Source: Phymatolithon calcareum | Taxonomy: Eukaryota; Rhodophyta; Florideophyceae; Hapalidiales | DNA length: 64,000 nt | Assembly (NCBI GenBank): GCA_977006965.1 | Contig: OZ345376.1 | Coordinates: 1,798,001-1,862,000, forward strand | Direction of reading: 5' to 3' | Shown here: in pieces, positions 32,498 through 42,915 of the stretch | How positions within the stretch are numbered: position 1 is the stretch's first letter | Layout of the letters: the number at the start of each line of letters is the position of its first letter | Notes under the pieces: model-generated | The model's input: the letters and a program-made list of their open reading frames with translations, nothing else | Told to the model about the DNA's origin: nothing | The model's database searches: none | Made by a program: the position numbers and the translations under genes

Positions 32498-32765
32498 AGA
32501 AAAGTAGATTTTATTTTAACACACCCGTCGCCTAAGAGTGGGCCCGAAAAAGTACCTTTCAAAGGGTTCCGAAAGGCACGAATTTTGTAAAACATTGACC
32601 GATCACAATTTTTTTGGTTCTTTGGAAAGCTGAGGTCGAGCTTGGTAACACTACGGCGTTATTTTTCCGCCTAAGAAATCCTTGGAGATGAGGAGAGCGA
32701 TGTAGACCTGCCTTTCGCGGGAATGACAAATTAACTTGAGGGTACCAAAAACCCACAAAATGCAT
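32498..32765 (+). repeat. dispersed repeat W, copy 1
   Basis: The reading R-K-V-D-F-I-L-T-H-P-S-P-K-S-G-P recurs, inverted, at about 35,434-35,500. Nucleotide match includes AGAAAAGTAGATTTTATTTT and CGCCTAAGAGTGGGCCCG. The rest of this copy keeps a broken frame (FFWFFGKLRSSLVTLRR). Family unknown. Confidence 0.5.
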
Positions 32766-33614
32766 TTATGATACGTATTTACGGAACTGTGCAGAATCGA
32801 ATTTTTTTTTCCTTTCAAGTTTATTTAAAGACCTACTTCCCCATCTTTGAAGCGCTCTCACTGGCCGAAACAATGCTAATAAACTGGATGAAAATTTTAA
32901 TTATGTCGTTTGCACCGACGGGACTGCATCCAGTTTCAAGAAAATGTGTAGAAACACGTTAAATATTTTCAAATATGAAGTCAGCAAAAGTTTCCAATGT
33001 TCGGCTCTAATCAATCATTACAGAAAAATGCTTACTGTTTTTCCTTCGAACAGTTTCAGCTTCTCGTCTGGGCGCAACCTGAATTTTACTATATTTTTTG
33101 CATGTTCATTTGACGATTTTAAAAAACTTTTGGTCTCGTGACGCGAACTTGTTTGCCACTTAGACGTTCGATTTTACAAAATTTGCAGTATTCCTGTGGT
33201 ACTCTACAACCATTTGAAACTTTTGATAAAGGCAATAAGAAATTCATCAAGTCCTTTTCGAGATAATTGCCCATCTTTGTAGGCGATTCTTTTTCAAGAT
33301 CAGAATTACGAAAAGTGCTCTACACTCCTTATTTCATCCCCTTTCTTTGATTTTTTTCATTTTTGGATAACCTACATTCTTGGCTTTCTATAAGAGTTTT
33401 CGAAATGCGAAGAACGAATCAGGAAGTGGTCTTAAACTGCGCGTTTAAGGTGCTGTCCCGATTTTCGAAGGAACCCTCTGCTGAGAAGTTCTAGAAAAAG
33501 TTTCCACGGCGCGAGGACTTTTTTTTGCTTAACCAATTATGTACTGCCATAACAGAAAGTGTCCAATGAGCTTCTCGGATTCCCAAGCTCATAAAAAATA
33601 AAAGTGAAAATCTA
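32766..33614. other. AT-rich, no recognisable gene
   Basis: Nothing identifiable on either strand. Confidence 0.4.
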
Positions 33615-33700
33615 AGATGGGGATGTAGGTCCTTAAAGCCCCACAGACTTCGGAAGATATGGGCAAGGCTTCCTCTGATGCTACCTACCTTTGTGCAGCT
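33615..33700 (-). mobile_element. LINE family-3 3' terminal block
   Basis: TTAAAGCCCCACAGACTTCG, GAAGATATGGGCAAGGCTTCC and GCTACCTACC form the inverted family-3 terminal block. It matches 10,890-10,960 closely. No protein part is attached. Confidence 0.65.
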
Positions 33701-34132
33701 CACGAAACGTCCACCAGTATGGCGGACGGGAAAACTCAGGACTCAAAGTAGTCCTATCTCAGTCCTCTACGGGATTGTTGATGCTTGGACTCGACCACTT
33801 TCTGCCTTGCATTCTGCGGATCGAATGCTGTGTGCCTTTCTCAAAGCACATGGTAACATTAGTGCAAGGACACATTTTGTAGGTGTCTGTCGAACCCATA
33901 ACATGCGTTTCCTCCTTCCTAAATCCTGCTTGGGGACTCTCATCGAGTGTGACACTAAATTCAATGTTCTGTCTGAGAAAGACCACCGTGCTTCCTGCTC
34001 CGTGAAACGAAACTTCCTCTTTGGAGGGGGAAGCAGTGCTATAAATTGCGAATGCAACTAATTGGAAAGGAATACAGTTTTATTAACGAAAACAGTTTAC
34101 TTGTTGAGGATATCAACTATTTCAAATGATGT

Positions 34133-34447
34133 CTAAAGAGCTTGAGTCTTTAAAATGCGTTTGAACGCTGATATCTTGCTTGCAACAGATTTTCTGTCCG
34201 GAAAGTCGTCGGGTAAGTCTTGTTCGTCAAGTCTAAGCCATGAGACGAGGGCATCAACCCTCTCGCGGGGCATCATTTTTCCTTCAGATTGAGCTGCAAT
34301 ATCTCTCAGAGCGTTTGCATATCCAGTTTCTATCGTGAGACCTTCAATACTTCCTCCTTGTGCTTTAATAGTTTTTAGCTTCGCACTCATTTTGGAAATG
34401 AACTGGAGGCAGCGCAAGGGTTGATGAAAGCTCCTCAGACATAGCAT
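34133..34447 (-). CDS. hypothetical protein, 104 aa
   Basis: An ATG frame (with a second methionine at codon 20, MSAKLKTIKAQGG). Composition is protein-like: EGLTIETGYANALRDIAAQS, then RERVDALVSWLRLDEQDLPD and SKISAFKRILKTQ. It is predicted mostly helical, charged, with no signal peptide or membrane segment. I do not recognise the family, and it may be one exon or a transposon fragment. 33,701-34,132 and 34,448-34,950 around it show nothing identifiable. Confidence 0.35.
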   Translation of the reverse strand: MLCLRSFHQPLRCLQFISKMSAKLKTIKAQGGSIEGLTIETGYANALRDIAAQSEGKMMPRERVDALVSWLRLDEQDLPDDFPDRKSVASKISAFKRILKTQAL

Positions 34448-34959
34448 GCGTTGGACTTAAAAATTATATTGGCGGCTGCATCTCCAGGGGTGGTCAGCTA
34501 CCACCATTTGCAACTGAAATCTTGAAGGGAAGAGTGGTCGTTACTTTGCCAAATATTTAGAACGCGTACATCACTATTTTATGAGTACAGGACTTCTATG
34601 CAGTGGTATTAAGAGAATCACGAGCGTGCTCTATGGAGTATCTGGCATGTGTTCTGAGTTGTTCATCATTCCAGATCAGTTTTTCAACATAGGCTTTTAG
34701 GTACGTCATCCGCGAAGTCCAGTTTTGCTCCTAAGTGCATTTCGTACACGTGAGCGCGGGCTGCACAAACTGCCATTGCACAATTACTGCCAGTGCATGG
34801 CGTTGACGTTGGTGACGGAGAATTGTGAACAAAGTAGTGGGCACCTTCCACCATTGAAGAGGGAACTCTCCAATATCCCTTTAGTTTCCACATTTCAATT
34901 CTAATCTCGAACTCATTGCGTAGGATATATGATTTTCGAGCAATATTCCTGGCAAAACG

Positions 34960-35235
34960 ACTTCTTCAAGTTTCCCTAGGAAACCAACGAAGCTGATTGA
35001 AGAAATGGGTAGGCAAGGAGCATGGGCAATGGGTACGCTCAGCAGAACCCTGAAGAAGCCCACATGGACCCCTACCGAAGAGAATGAAGTGACGCGAGCC
35101 ATTGACGTGATACTATGCAATTCTGAAGAAGGTAGCAGACAAAGCTCGATGCTAGTATAATGCGATTAGAAAGGTGCCGACTTTCCCCAAGTTGGGACAC
35201 ATGGTACCTTCTCAATAAATCCTCTAAATTACGAC
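34960..35235 (+). mobile_element. LINE family-2 3' end
   Basis: The plus strand reads GRQGAWAMGTLSRTLKK, PTWTPTEENEVTRAI, matching QGAWAVRTLQAILRKATWTP of the copy at 45.2 kb. It is followed by the 3' block GGTGCCGACTTTCC, GGGACACATGGTACC and TTCTCAATAAATCC. A stop interrupts the upstream reading. It is adjacent to inverted repeat W (35,245-35,500). Confidence 0.65.
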
Positions 35236-35244
35236 TGCTTCAAT

Positions 35245-35500
35245 TTATTTGCCATTTTTCCGTAGCACCATGAAAAAGTGATGTACGACTTTTTTTGGAG
35301 GGTTGCGGAGTGAAAAGGAAAACAGCGCAGGTCCTGCTTTTCTGGATCTATGTCTAAAAAATGTTCCCTTTCGATTGATATAAAAATCATTTAATTCGGA
35401 ATTCGATTTAGCGTAGATGACTTTTTCGGACGTGCAAATCACGGGCCCACTCTTAGGCGATGGGTGTGTTAAAAAAATAAAATCTACTTTTCTTCGTAAT
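35245..35500 (-). repeat. dispersed repeat W, copy 2
   Basis: Inverted relative of 32,498-32,765; the minus frame reads KVDFIFLTHPSPKSGPVICT. It is followed on the plus strand by the retroposon-Y motif ACCAATGCATCTGCTGACGC at about 35,504. Confidence 0.5.
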
Positions 35501-36056
35501 GCTACCAATGCATCTGCTGACGCTTAGGGCAACTTTTCGGGTGCCAAGATATATGGCTTAATTCTGTCCGGTCGTCTCCCACGCCCGCACCTTCGGCCTA
35601 TTGCTAAGTACGAAGCCAAATTCTTTTTTGGACAGCAATGAAGCGAAGCGCTGATGGAGAGGTCCACGTCCTGACGTTGTCGTTTTCTGTTCACGTCCTA
35701 AATTAGTCCAAAATTCCACTGGTTTGCTATTCCCAACTAGCAAAAATCAAGTGAGAAATATTTTCCCTCTTCACCTTCTCAAATTGTTCAGAAAATCCAA
35801 CCCGTTTTATTCTCTTCTAAGTTCACGTTTTCTTACTGTACGGACGTAAATGAAGATCGTACTTGCTCGCGTCTCCCAAAAGAAACATTGATGTACTTCT
35901 GCGTCCTTTCAAAATGTGCCGCAGTTGCCCTAAAAGTGTGCTTTAAAAAAAGAGTAAAATCAGTTCGAGAATAGTTTTCTGATGAGCTGAAAGCTTACAT
36001 GATATGCCAGCATGACATTGAATAGGTCTACAGGAAATTAGCGTCAGGAACTCTCT
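35501..36056. other. no recognisable gene
   Basis: Apart from a short retroposon-Y end (35,485-35,560), nothing is identifiable. Confidence 0.4.
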
Positions 36057-36650
36057 TCAGAATATAGATTGTAGTATGCAGATTCTCAACGGACACCTTG
36101 AAACTCTTAATGTTCGCAATGAGCCCAGATTTGATGCATTTTCTGCTCTCGAGTGAGCAAATGGCAACTCCAGTGCTCTCGAAATGACCTCCGATGCAGC
36201 ATCGGTACACACTAGCATATGCAGCGAGGAGATCATCGAGTAACTTGTTCCTCTTGCGAAAGTATATTGTACACTGCTGCTGACGGAAGAAGCGATCGGG
36301 CTCAATGTGAAGAGCGGCTCAAGAGTCATGCAAAGTTTCTTCTGGTATTCCTGGTATACAGCCCCACTTTCGGAGAACGTGCTTCTCATGTTTCGAGTCA
36401 AAGCCGCTGCGTGTACGTGGAGGTTTTGAAAAACGCAGACTGGAACATTTGTACCGTTCAAAATGAGAACGCGATCCATCCCGCGCAAAGTGAATATGGC
36501 GTTACACGTGCATACGAGAATATTAATAGTTGGAGCGATTCTGCTGCAGCAGATGCCAAAGTTTAACATGCAAGGTTTACATCCTTGCACGAGAAGAAAT
36601 GGCGCGGCGAGGAGAAGAAGTGAGAGCTTGATGTTCGTCAGCCAAGTCAT
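36057..36650 (-). CDS. putative secreted cysteine-containing protein
   Basis: A 197-codon ATG frame. Residues 1-23 form a good signal peptide (KLSLLLLAAPFLLVQG), then GCKPCMLNFGICCSR and VCTCN give six cysteines within about 27 residues. After about residue 55 the sequence becomes less convincing, so the true gene may splice out of this frame; a GTATG sequence lies just after the cysteine cluster. No family is recognised. It resembles the cystine-knot gene at 26.3 kb only in being a secreted, cysteine-rich start. Confidence 0.35.
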   Translation of the reverse strand: MTWLTNIKLSLLLLAAPFLLVQGCKPCMLNFGICCSRIAPTINILVCTCNAIFTLRGMDRVLILNGTNVPVCVFQNLHVHAAALTRNMRSTFSESGAVYQEYQKKLCMTLEPLFTLSPIASSVSSSVQYTFARGTSYSMISSLHMLVCTDAASEVISRALELPFAHSRAENASNLGSLRTLRVSRCPLRICILQSIF

Positions 36651-37229
36651 CTTGACATAGAGTTTCTTGTCTCTGGAATTCAGATGTCACTCTGGACTGT
36701 CGACCTGTTATACACATTTCGTGAACCATCGAAGAGTTGCGTTCAGATGGTTAGATATATTGTGCTCCACTCAGCCTTTCAGCAAGCGGAGCTCTTCAAT
36801 TCGAGTCCCTATGTAAGTTGACGAGCCGTGCAAGTAGGGCCTGTACACAATCGAAGTCAAGAATGAGTCTTGGCGAGTTCGCGGTGCAGTGCCACACTTG
36901 TTTGGTCTCTACATCGGAAAGAGCTGGTTATACAGCTGTATCACCGTACTGTGGTCCCATCTGGCCCATCTGGTTGACTCATCAGGCTCTCTTTGATCTT
37001 GATACATCCACTTGCATCGCGCACTGTTCCGTAGAAGGAACTGAAAATACTTGGCCATCTCCCTAGCCTTGAAAATATCGTCTTAGCAGGTGGCACAGAA
37101 CTTATAATCTTTCACAGCATTTGATCTCTCACAGCATTTCGTAGCTCGTTGCAAAGAGAGGTCGACAAAATCCAGGAGATCTGTCCCAGAACACGAAGTA
37201 GATATGATAAGCCTCAGGTGCTATATAGA
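36651..37229. other. no recognisable gene
   Basis: Includes CTTTCACAGCATTTGATCTC and a near repeat (CTCACAGCATTTCG) at 37,110-37,140. Nothing else can be assigned. Confidence 0.35.
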
Positions 37230-37579
37230 AGAAAGGCAGATTTATATTTAAAAGTTACCAACGCATCTGCTGACGCTTGGGGCAACTTTCCTAGGGCCAA
37301 GAGGTTTTGGCTAGATTCTGCCTCTGGAAGAGTTTCTTTTCTTGTTGGTGTAACACGATTCAGTGGACTACAAAAACCTACCTCTGGTCTCCTTCGGGAC
37401 CTCGAGGGTCAATAATACTCCCCTGTCCTGTGACACGCTGTGATTTCAAGTTGCGGGCAGTCCTTACTTGTGCACAGCCTGAAACATGGTTAGGAGCTCG
37501 CCGAGTGCTATCTTAGTCCAGGCGCTGTCCTCTTGGAGAGTCTATCTTTTTGCGAGGCCATTTATGACGTCTTCGATGG
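37230..37579 (-). mobile_element. retroposon Y, 350 bp
   Basis: Flanked by a 17-bp duplication beginning CTCAGGTGCTA (37,213-37,229 and 37,580-37,596, one mismatch). The plus strand starts AGAAAGGCAGATTTATATTT, then ACCAACGCATCTGCTGACGC and TTGGGGCAAC. The same block is at 25,888, 35,490 and 44,790. On its own (minus) strand it ends in AAATATAAAT plus a purine/pyrimidine simple tail. Confidence 0.7.
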
Positions 37580-37599
37580 CTCAGGTGCTAAATAGACAA

Positions 37600-38800
37600 C
37601 GTAATTAAAAGGATATCTTGAGAAAGTACCATGTGTCCCAACTGGAGGAAAGTCGGCACCTATCTAGGTATATTCTATTAGCATTGAAAGTTCAGCTTCC
37701 TTAATCGGAATTACATAGAATCACGTCAATGGCTCTAGCCACGTCAATCTCTTCTACCGGGATGCATGAAGGCTTCTTTAGGATTCTCTTGAGTGATCCA
37801 GCTGCCCATTTGTTCCATTAACTTCCGTAGGTTTCTCGGAAAATGGCCTACAAACCACCTTGCACAAAGAATTCTGTATCTGCTTTCTTTCAGCCTCACT
37901 GATTGGTGCGGTGTGCTATTCTTGGTGAACGTAATTTTCCTCATGCGGTGGTCTTCCAGCTGTTCCCATACTTGACGAAGGCCAGATCTATCTTGAATGT
38001 CCGTTGTCGTGTTTGATTCCCTTATACGGTCGAGAGTTTTGAGTTCTAGCTCTGCCCCTGTGTCATCGGTGTCCTCCACAATCCTGGTAATCTTTGCCTT
38101 AGCTTCCGGAGCAGGTTTTGTGGGCGAAACTGACCTGATAAAAGCTTTGAAGAACCTGATACTCTTTTCGGTGCTATATCCTCTTCTAGTCATTCCTAGG
38201 TTGCTCATGAGCCGTACTTTGGCGCTTGCTCTTTTGAATCGCTCCAGCAGCTTGTCGTCACGAATACCGTTCGCGTCAATTGTCGTCCCGAGATAGTCTG
38301 CAGTGCATCGTATTTAAACTTCTTCGTCTACCAGTATGATGGGTTTTCCGACCCTTCGACGTGGGGGTATGACTGAACATTTTCGGGTTGACTACGTCAT
38401 CCGATAGACCCGTGCCCATTCGGAGCATTCCTGGAGCATTTTCTGTAGTTCTTCTGCGTTTCTTGCAAATAGTACGACATCATCGGCAAACATGTTCAGA
38501 CGAAGGCTCGGGTCAGAATCATTCTGCCAAAATATCCATGAGGCTGTTGAACAGTGTGGGGCTAATGGGGGAACATTGGGGGACTCCACGTTCGCTTGTC
38601 CCTTGAGTTCTTTATGCGTCGTTCATAACAGTGAACGTAGTTTCCTGCAGCGAGAAGGAGGCATGTGATGCAAGGTTTGCTGATAGCCTGAGATCGATTT
38701 CTTGCATAAGCTCCTCTCCTCGGACTGAGTCGTATGCTGACTTTAGGTCAAACACGGATTTTGTGTTCCTTCCTCGTCTCACGGCTGCTATGAGAGACCA
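37600..38800 (-). pseudogene. LINE family-2 reverse transcriptase, broken
   Basis: On the minus strand, in order: VFDLKSAYDSVRGEEL (palm motif A), RGVPQ.SPISPTLFNSLMD (motif B) and LNMFADDVVLFARNAEELQK (motif C with the aspartate pair). After stops and frame changes comes a C-terminal frame ending near 37,744 (RYRILCARWFVGHF). The 3' end is the family block GGTGCCGACTTTCC...GGGACACATGGTAC. Several stops make it non-functional. It adjoins a family-1 LINE 3' end at about 38,806. Confidence 0.75.
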
Positions 38801-38805
38801 GACTA

Positions 38806-38905
38806 CGCTACATTAGAAAACGGTTCAGAAAGCAAGCCCTGTTACTCATAAGTGACGTGTTGGGAGCTTTTAAATAAATCATTACGTATCCCCATTTCAT
38901 CACTC
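38806..38905 (+). mobile_element. LINE family-1 3' end
   Basis: AAGCCCTGTTACTC, GGGAGCTTTTAAATAAATCA and TTACGTATCCCC match the 3' ends at 41,130-42,690 and 2580-2644. It abuts repeat X copy 2. Confidence 0.65.
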
Positions 38906-38949
38906 CCGACTGCGAGCCGAATACTGGCGCTCATGGGGTGCCATGGTAC

Positions 38950-39712
38950 CAGGGGTTGCGTCAATTCCATTGTTTGCGATTGCAGTTCCGGGTGAAATTT
39001 ATCAATTTAATTGCTCAGTTTTGTTTGCAGCAATTCGCATTGCAATTGAAAGGCTTCCCACAATATGGACATCAATACTAAGATAGCTGTTCATCGCCTT
39101 TTCACGTTCCGTGAGCTTCATCACCATTGACGATTGAACTGTGAACGACGACCCGGATCTCAACTTCTCGGCAAGAGCGGCTCTGTATATCTCTAGCAAA
39201 TGTTCTTCGCTTCCACCTCCAATGCAATGCTTGAGATGATTGTACGGGTTGGAGAACCCAGTACCCTTTTCGAAGAAAAACTCACTTTCTCCGGTACACT
39301 GATCACCCTTTGAGCAGAGATAGACCCAAAATGGCACATTCCGTCGAGTTAGGCCTACTTGACGCGAGTGTATATCACGGGTTTGTTCTCAAATGAGCTT
39401 CATAAGCAGCTGCACAACTTGTTTCGGCTTTGGTGTCGGTGAAGGTAGTGTCATCGCTAGTAGAGCGGAATGTGCTGGAACGTTGAACGAGGTCTGGTAG
39501 ATGGGTTGGACTCGACTGTGAAGGGGAATGCGTGAGAATTTCGGAGAAGGCTGATAAGTTTCAAATCAAGAGATCTAATGCTATCCCTTTTATACTTGAG
39601 ATTGAATCATCGTGACTGCTGGACTCTAATCGTAGCTAAAGACATTCCAATTTGGGTGGAATTGGGAAAAATTGCAATTAATTTGATAGCAATGGAATTG
39701 GCGCAACCCCTG
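38950..39712 (-). mobile_element. hAT deletion derivative A, 763 bp
   Basis: Ends CAGGGGTTGCG(T/C)CAATTCC in inverted orientation, flanked by CATGGTAC (38,942-38,949) and CATGGTAA (39,713-39,720), 7 of 8 matching. Its ATG is at 39,454 (minus), giving MTLPSPTPK...LLMKLI and then TGA; the frame afterwards reads VPFWVYLCSKGDQC and NPYNHLKHC, the BED-like finger. The catalytic core and the 100-bp subterminal repeats seen in its sisters are absent. Confidence 0.88.
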
Positions 39713-41167
39713 CATGGTAAGAGCGAAAAACTCTATTCCCGATTGATGGACGAGATTCCTCTCTGCTCTCGGAAATCTGCAATCTAAACGGAAACTTCTT
39801 ATCCTAAAATGGTGGTATTGGACTTCAACGAAGTGCGATTGCGTCATGACAACGTTTCCTCAAGTTCACCTGCAAAAAATTGCTGCTTGAATATCCGCTC
39901 AGCTGAGAAGAAAGGGGCGAAAAGTGACTAAAGTGAGAGAGCTGTTACGTTATTCGAAATACTCGTCCTCATGGCTCAGCGCTGAGAGCGCTTTCTGGAA
40001 GTCTAACCGACCGAAGAAGTATCTCTCCGACCGTTCTTGTTCAAAAACTGAGACGCCGCTCGACGAATACTTATGGTGGGTTTCATTCAGCGTGCAACCA
40101 AGTGAAAAAGGCGACATGCAGTCTTCGCAGTACCGCTGGTCGCTCGGTCGAGATTCTGCCGATGTCCTGTAATTAATAACCACAGAAAGCGCATTGTGTC
40201 AAAGAGATTTTGAAGACGAAAAGGTTCATCGTATAGAATCTCTGTGCTGTTGTGTGGCCGCATACTCCGGCAAAAGGCGCATTATATGTGTAAATTCATA
40301 CTTGACAACAAGTACGTCTATAGTTCGTAGGGGTCATTAAATTCATCTGGCAAAACCCGTGGTTGTTTTCTGGCTCTTATTCTCTTTTGCCTATGTAGAG
40401 TGTCAGCAGCACTTGACGCAACTAAGGTACTTTGAGGTGCTGGGCGAGCGTCTCATCTTTAACGTATGACGCGGGCATTACATGTCAATGTTCAGTCCCC
40501 CCCAGAGCGTACATATGTATTCGAGAGCAGTGTTACAAGCCTCTTTACTCCAAGAAAAAGAAAAGGATGACCGCAGATGTCATGATGTCTATATTTGTTG
40601 TGCAAAAGAACTGAAGAGGTGGGAAATTCAAGAAAACAAAGCTCGTGCGGTCATCATGTAATACGCTTGATGGTGCCGAAGACATTAAGGAGGCAATCAA
40701 GGACATAGAGTGCCTCAAGAAATATGAAGATCTGCAGCAAGCTCTCGACAAAGCCAAGGAGGGCTCAGTCTCAAAGAAAGGGCGACGAAAAGAAAGAACT
40801 GAGTTATGGGCAGAGGGAGAAGAGGGAAGATCGCTCGAGATACCAACTGATTCGAACAATCTACCGATGGTTCTCCGCGTAAGAGAAAGATCTACACGGT
40901 TGCGATGCCTACGGCTGATATTCAATAGAGCACCTCTTTGGAGAAAATCAGTACTTGGTGCATACTTTGGTGTCACAGCCGTGATTGAGCTGGTCGCGCT
41001 CCAACGCATTCTATCTTCATCCAAGATTAGTCCTGAAATTGAATATGAATGTAAGCGACTAACGGGAGCACTTGTTGGGAGAGAAATACGAATCAAGGAT
41101 GTACTGAACAGTCAAACTACGTGAGCTTAGAAAATCGTGCGAAAGCGGCCCTGTTACTCTTCAAGAG

Positions 41168-42644
41168 CAGGGGTTGCGCCAATTCCATTGCTATCAATTT
41201 AATTGCAATTTTTCCCAATTCCACCCAAATTGGTTCTTCGAACTGAATTGCAATTCGAATTGGTCGCACCTAATACTAAGGATCGTAGTGGATGAACATT
41301 GGACCAGGGGGGGCGAGTAATGCAGAATGTTGAGGGAATCAACGTACTCACCTCATGTTCAGTACGTGGTCTTTGTTCTAATAATACCCAGAGTACGTAA
41401 ATGAACATTAGACAGAGCACATTAATCGGATGCAAGAATCACCGTACTCACCTTATGTTCAGTACGTGGTTTTTGTTCTAGTAATACCCAGAGTACGTTC
41501 TGTATGCCATCAAAACATCTATGACACTTGGGCCAAGGCTACTTCTTGCTATGTTAAATAAAGACGAGATTGAGCCGTTGGACTCCAAACGGTTTCAACA
41601 AGGGGCCTATTCATGTGCTATCATCTACTCAGCTGTATCGATCAATTTACCAGCCAGATACAGAACAACGTCTTGAATGTCTTTAGCTACGATTATAGTC
41701 CAGCAGTCACGATGATTCAATCTCAAGTATAAAAGGGATAGTATTAGATCTCTTGATTTGAAACTTATCAGCCTTCTCCGAAATTCTCACGCATTCCCCT
41801 TCACAGTCGAGTCCAACCCACCTATCAGACCTCGTTCAACGTTCCAGCACATTCCGCTCTACTAGCGATGACACTACCTTCACCGACACCAAAGCCGAAA
41901 CAAGTTGTGCAGCTGCTTATGAAGCTCATTTGAGAACAAACCCGTGATATACACTCGCGTCAAGTAGGCCTAACTCGACGGAATGTGCCATTTTGGGTCT
42001 ATCTCTGCTCAAAAGGTGATCAGTGTACTGGAGGAAGTGAGTTCTTCTTCGAAAAGGGTACTGGGTTCTTCAACCCGTACAATCATCTCAAGCATTGCAT
42101 TGGAGGTGGAAGCGAAGAACATTTGCTAGAGATATACCGAGCAGTTCTTGCCGAGAAGTTGAGATCCGGGTCGTCGTTCACAGTTCAATCGTCAATGGTG
42201 ATGAAGCTCACGGAACGTGAGAAGTCGATGAACAGGAAGCGCGGGATCGAAGGAATACATTAACACCCAATTTATACTGGGGTCCGTTGCTGAGTTGGAG
42301 CGACTTTGGTCTATGGCGAAGTATATTCTACTAGACCATAGGAAGGGAACGTCTCCTATTGTCTTTGAGGCGATGCTTTTTCTGAAAGTCAACCGCTCCT
42401 ACTGGGATGAGCAAACCGTGAATCAGGCTATGTCTATAGTTGTCAACCAACGTGTCGAGAGGACTATCGAAGAAGATGAAGATTACATGCAGCTAGGTGA
42501 ACTTGCTTGAATAAAGTATTGATGTCTATATTGTGGGAAGCCTTCAAATTGCAATGCGAATTGCTGCAAACAAAATTGAGCAATTAAATTGATAAATTTC
42601 ACCCGGGACTGCAATCGCAAACAATAGAATTGGCGCAACCCGTT
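41168..42644 (+). mobile_element. hAT deletion derivative B, 1,477 bp
   Basis: Left end CAGGGGTTGCGCCAATTCC; right end inverted but eroded (GGCGCAACCCGTT). Perfect 8-bp duplication TTCAAGAG at 41,160-41,167 and 42,645-42,652, inside the LINE 3' region. Two subterminal 100-bp repeats begin GTACTCACC at 41,344 and 41,444. The transposase remnant starts ATG at 41,868, shares the early TGA of copies A and C, and keeps the BED-like finger. Confidence 0.9.
41868..42510 (+). pseudogene. hAT transposase with core deleted
   Basis: The N-terminal part runs from the ATG through an early TGA to the finger (YLCSKGDQC...NPYNHLKHC) and stops near 42,263. A second frame (42,265-42,510) reads GSVAELERLWSMAKYILLDH and EAMLFLKVNRSYW, the hAT C-terminal dimerisation domain. 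The RNase H core between them is gone. The deletion joins finger to dimerisation domain with a frame change. Confidence 0.82.
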
Positions 42645-42915
42645 TTCAAGAGAGGCCTTCGGAGCTGTTAAAATAAATCAACACATATCCCTTGATGGTG
42701 CCGCAATCTACATAAATTTATGTGGCACTGCAACTGGCAGAAACTGTTTTGCTACCCATGTTGAGCACATCCGTAAGATTGATGCTTTTGACGAGCCTAA
42801 TATTGAGTAGCTTTCGCTTCCAAGAATTAAATGATTCTCATTCCCTCGAGGGAAAATTCCCGTCACATAGACATTAGGCTTGAGCACTGTCGGAACTTAT
42901 CATAGCACAGTAATT

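Larger units (their letters stand above)
40679..42690 (+). mobile_element. 5'-truncated LINE (family 1), copy c
   Basis: Flanked by the 13-bp duplication CTTGATGGTGCCG (40,666-40,678 and 42,691-42,703) in repeat X. It contains only the C-terminal region of the reverse transcriptase (open to about 41,122: IKDIECLKKYEDLQQALDKA, then RAPLWRKSVLGAYFG), 527 bp net of the hAT inserted in its 3' untranslated region, and ends TAAATCAACACATATCC. Confidence 0.88.
38906..42890. mobile_element. dispersed repeat X, copy 2 (nested insertions)
   Basis: Aligns with 6920-12,655. It was interrupted by the 763-bp hAT at 38,950 and by a LINE at 40,679 that itself holds a 1,477-bp hAT. It ends TCACATAGACATTAGG near 42,885 beside the CCCTCGAGGG version of the palindromic motif. 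The two X copies let both hAT target sites be verified against empty sites. Confidence 0.7.

Noticed and set aside
40545-41096. 183-codon minus-strand frame over LINE copy c, and its match at 5,304-5,774
   Set aside because: Both are antisense to the conserved LINE C-terminal frame, which explains their similarity.
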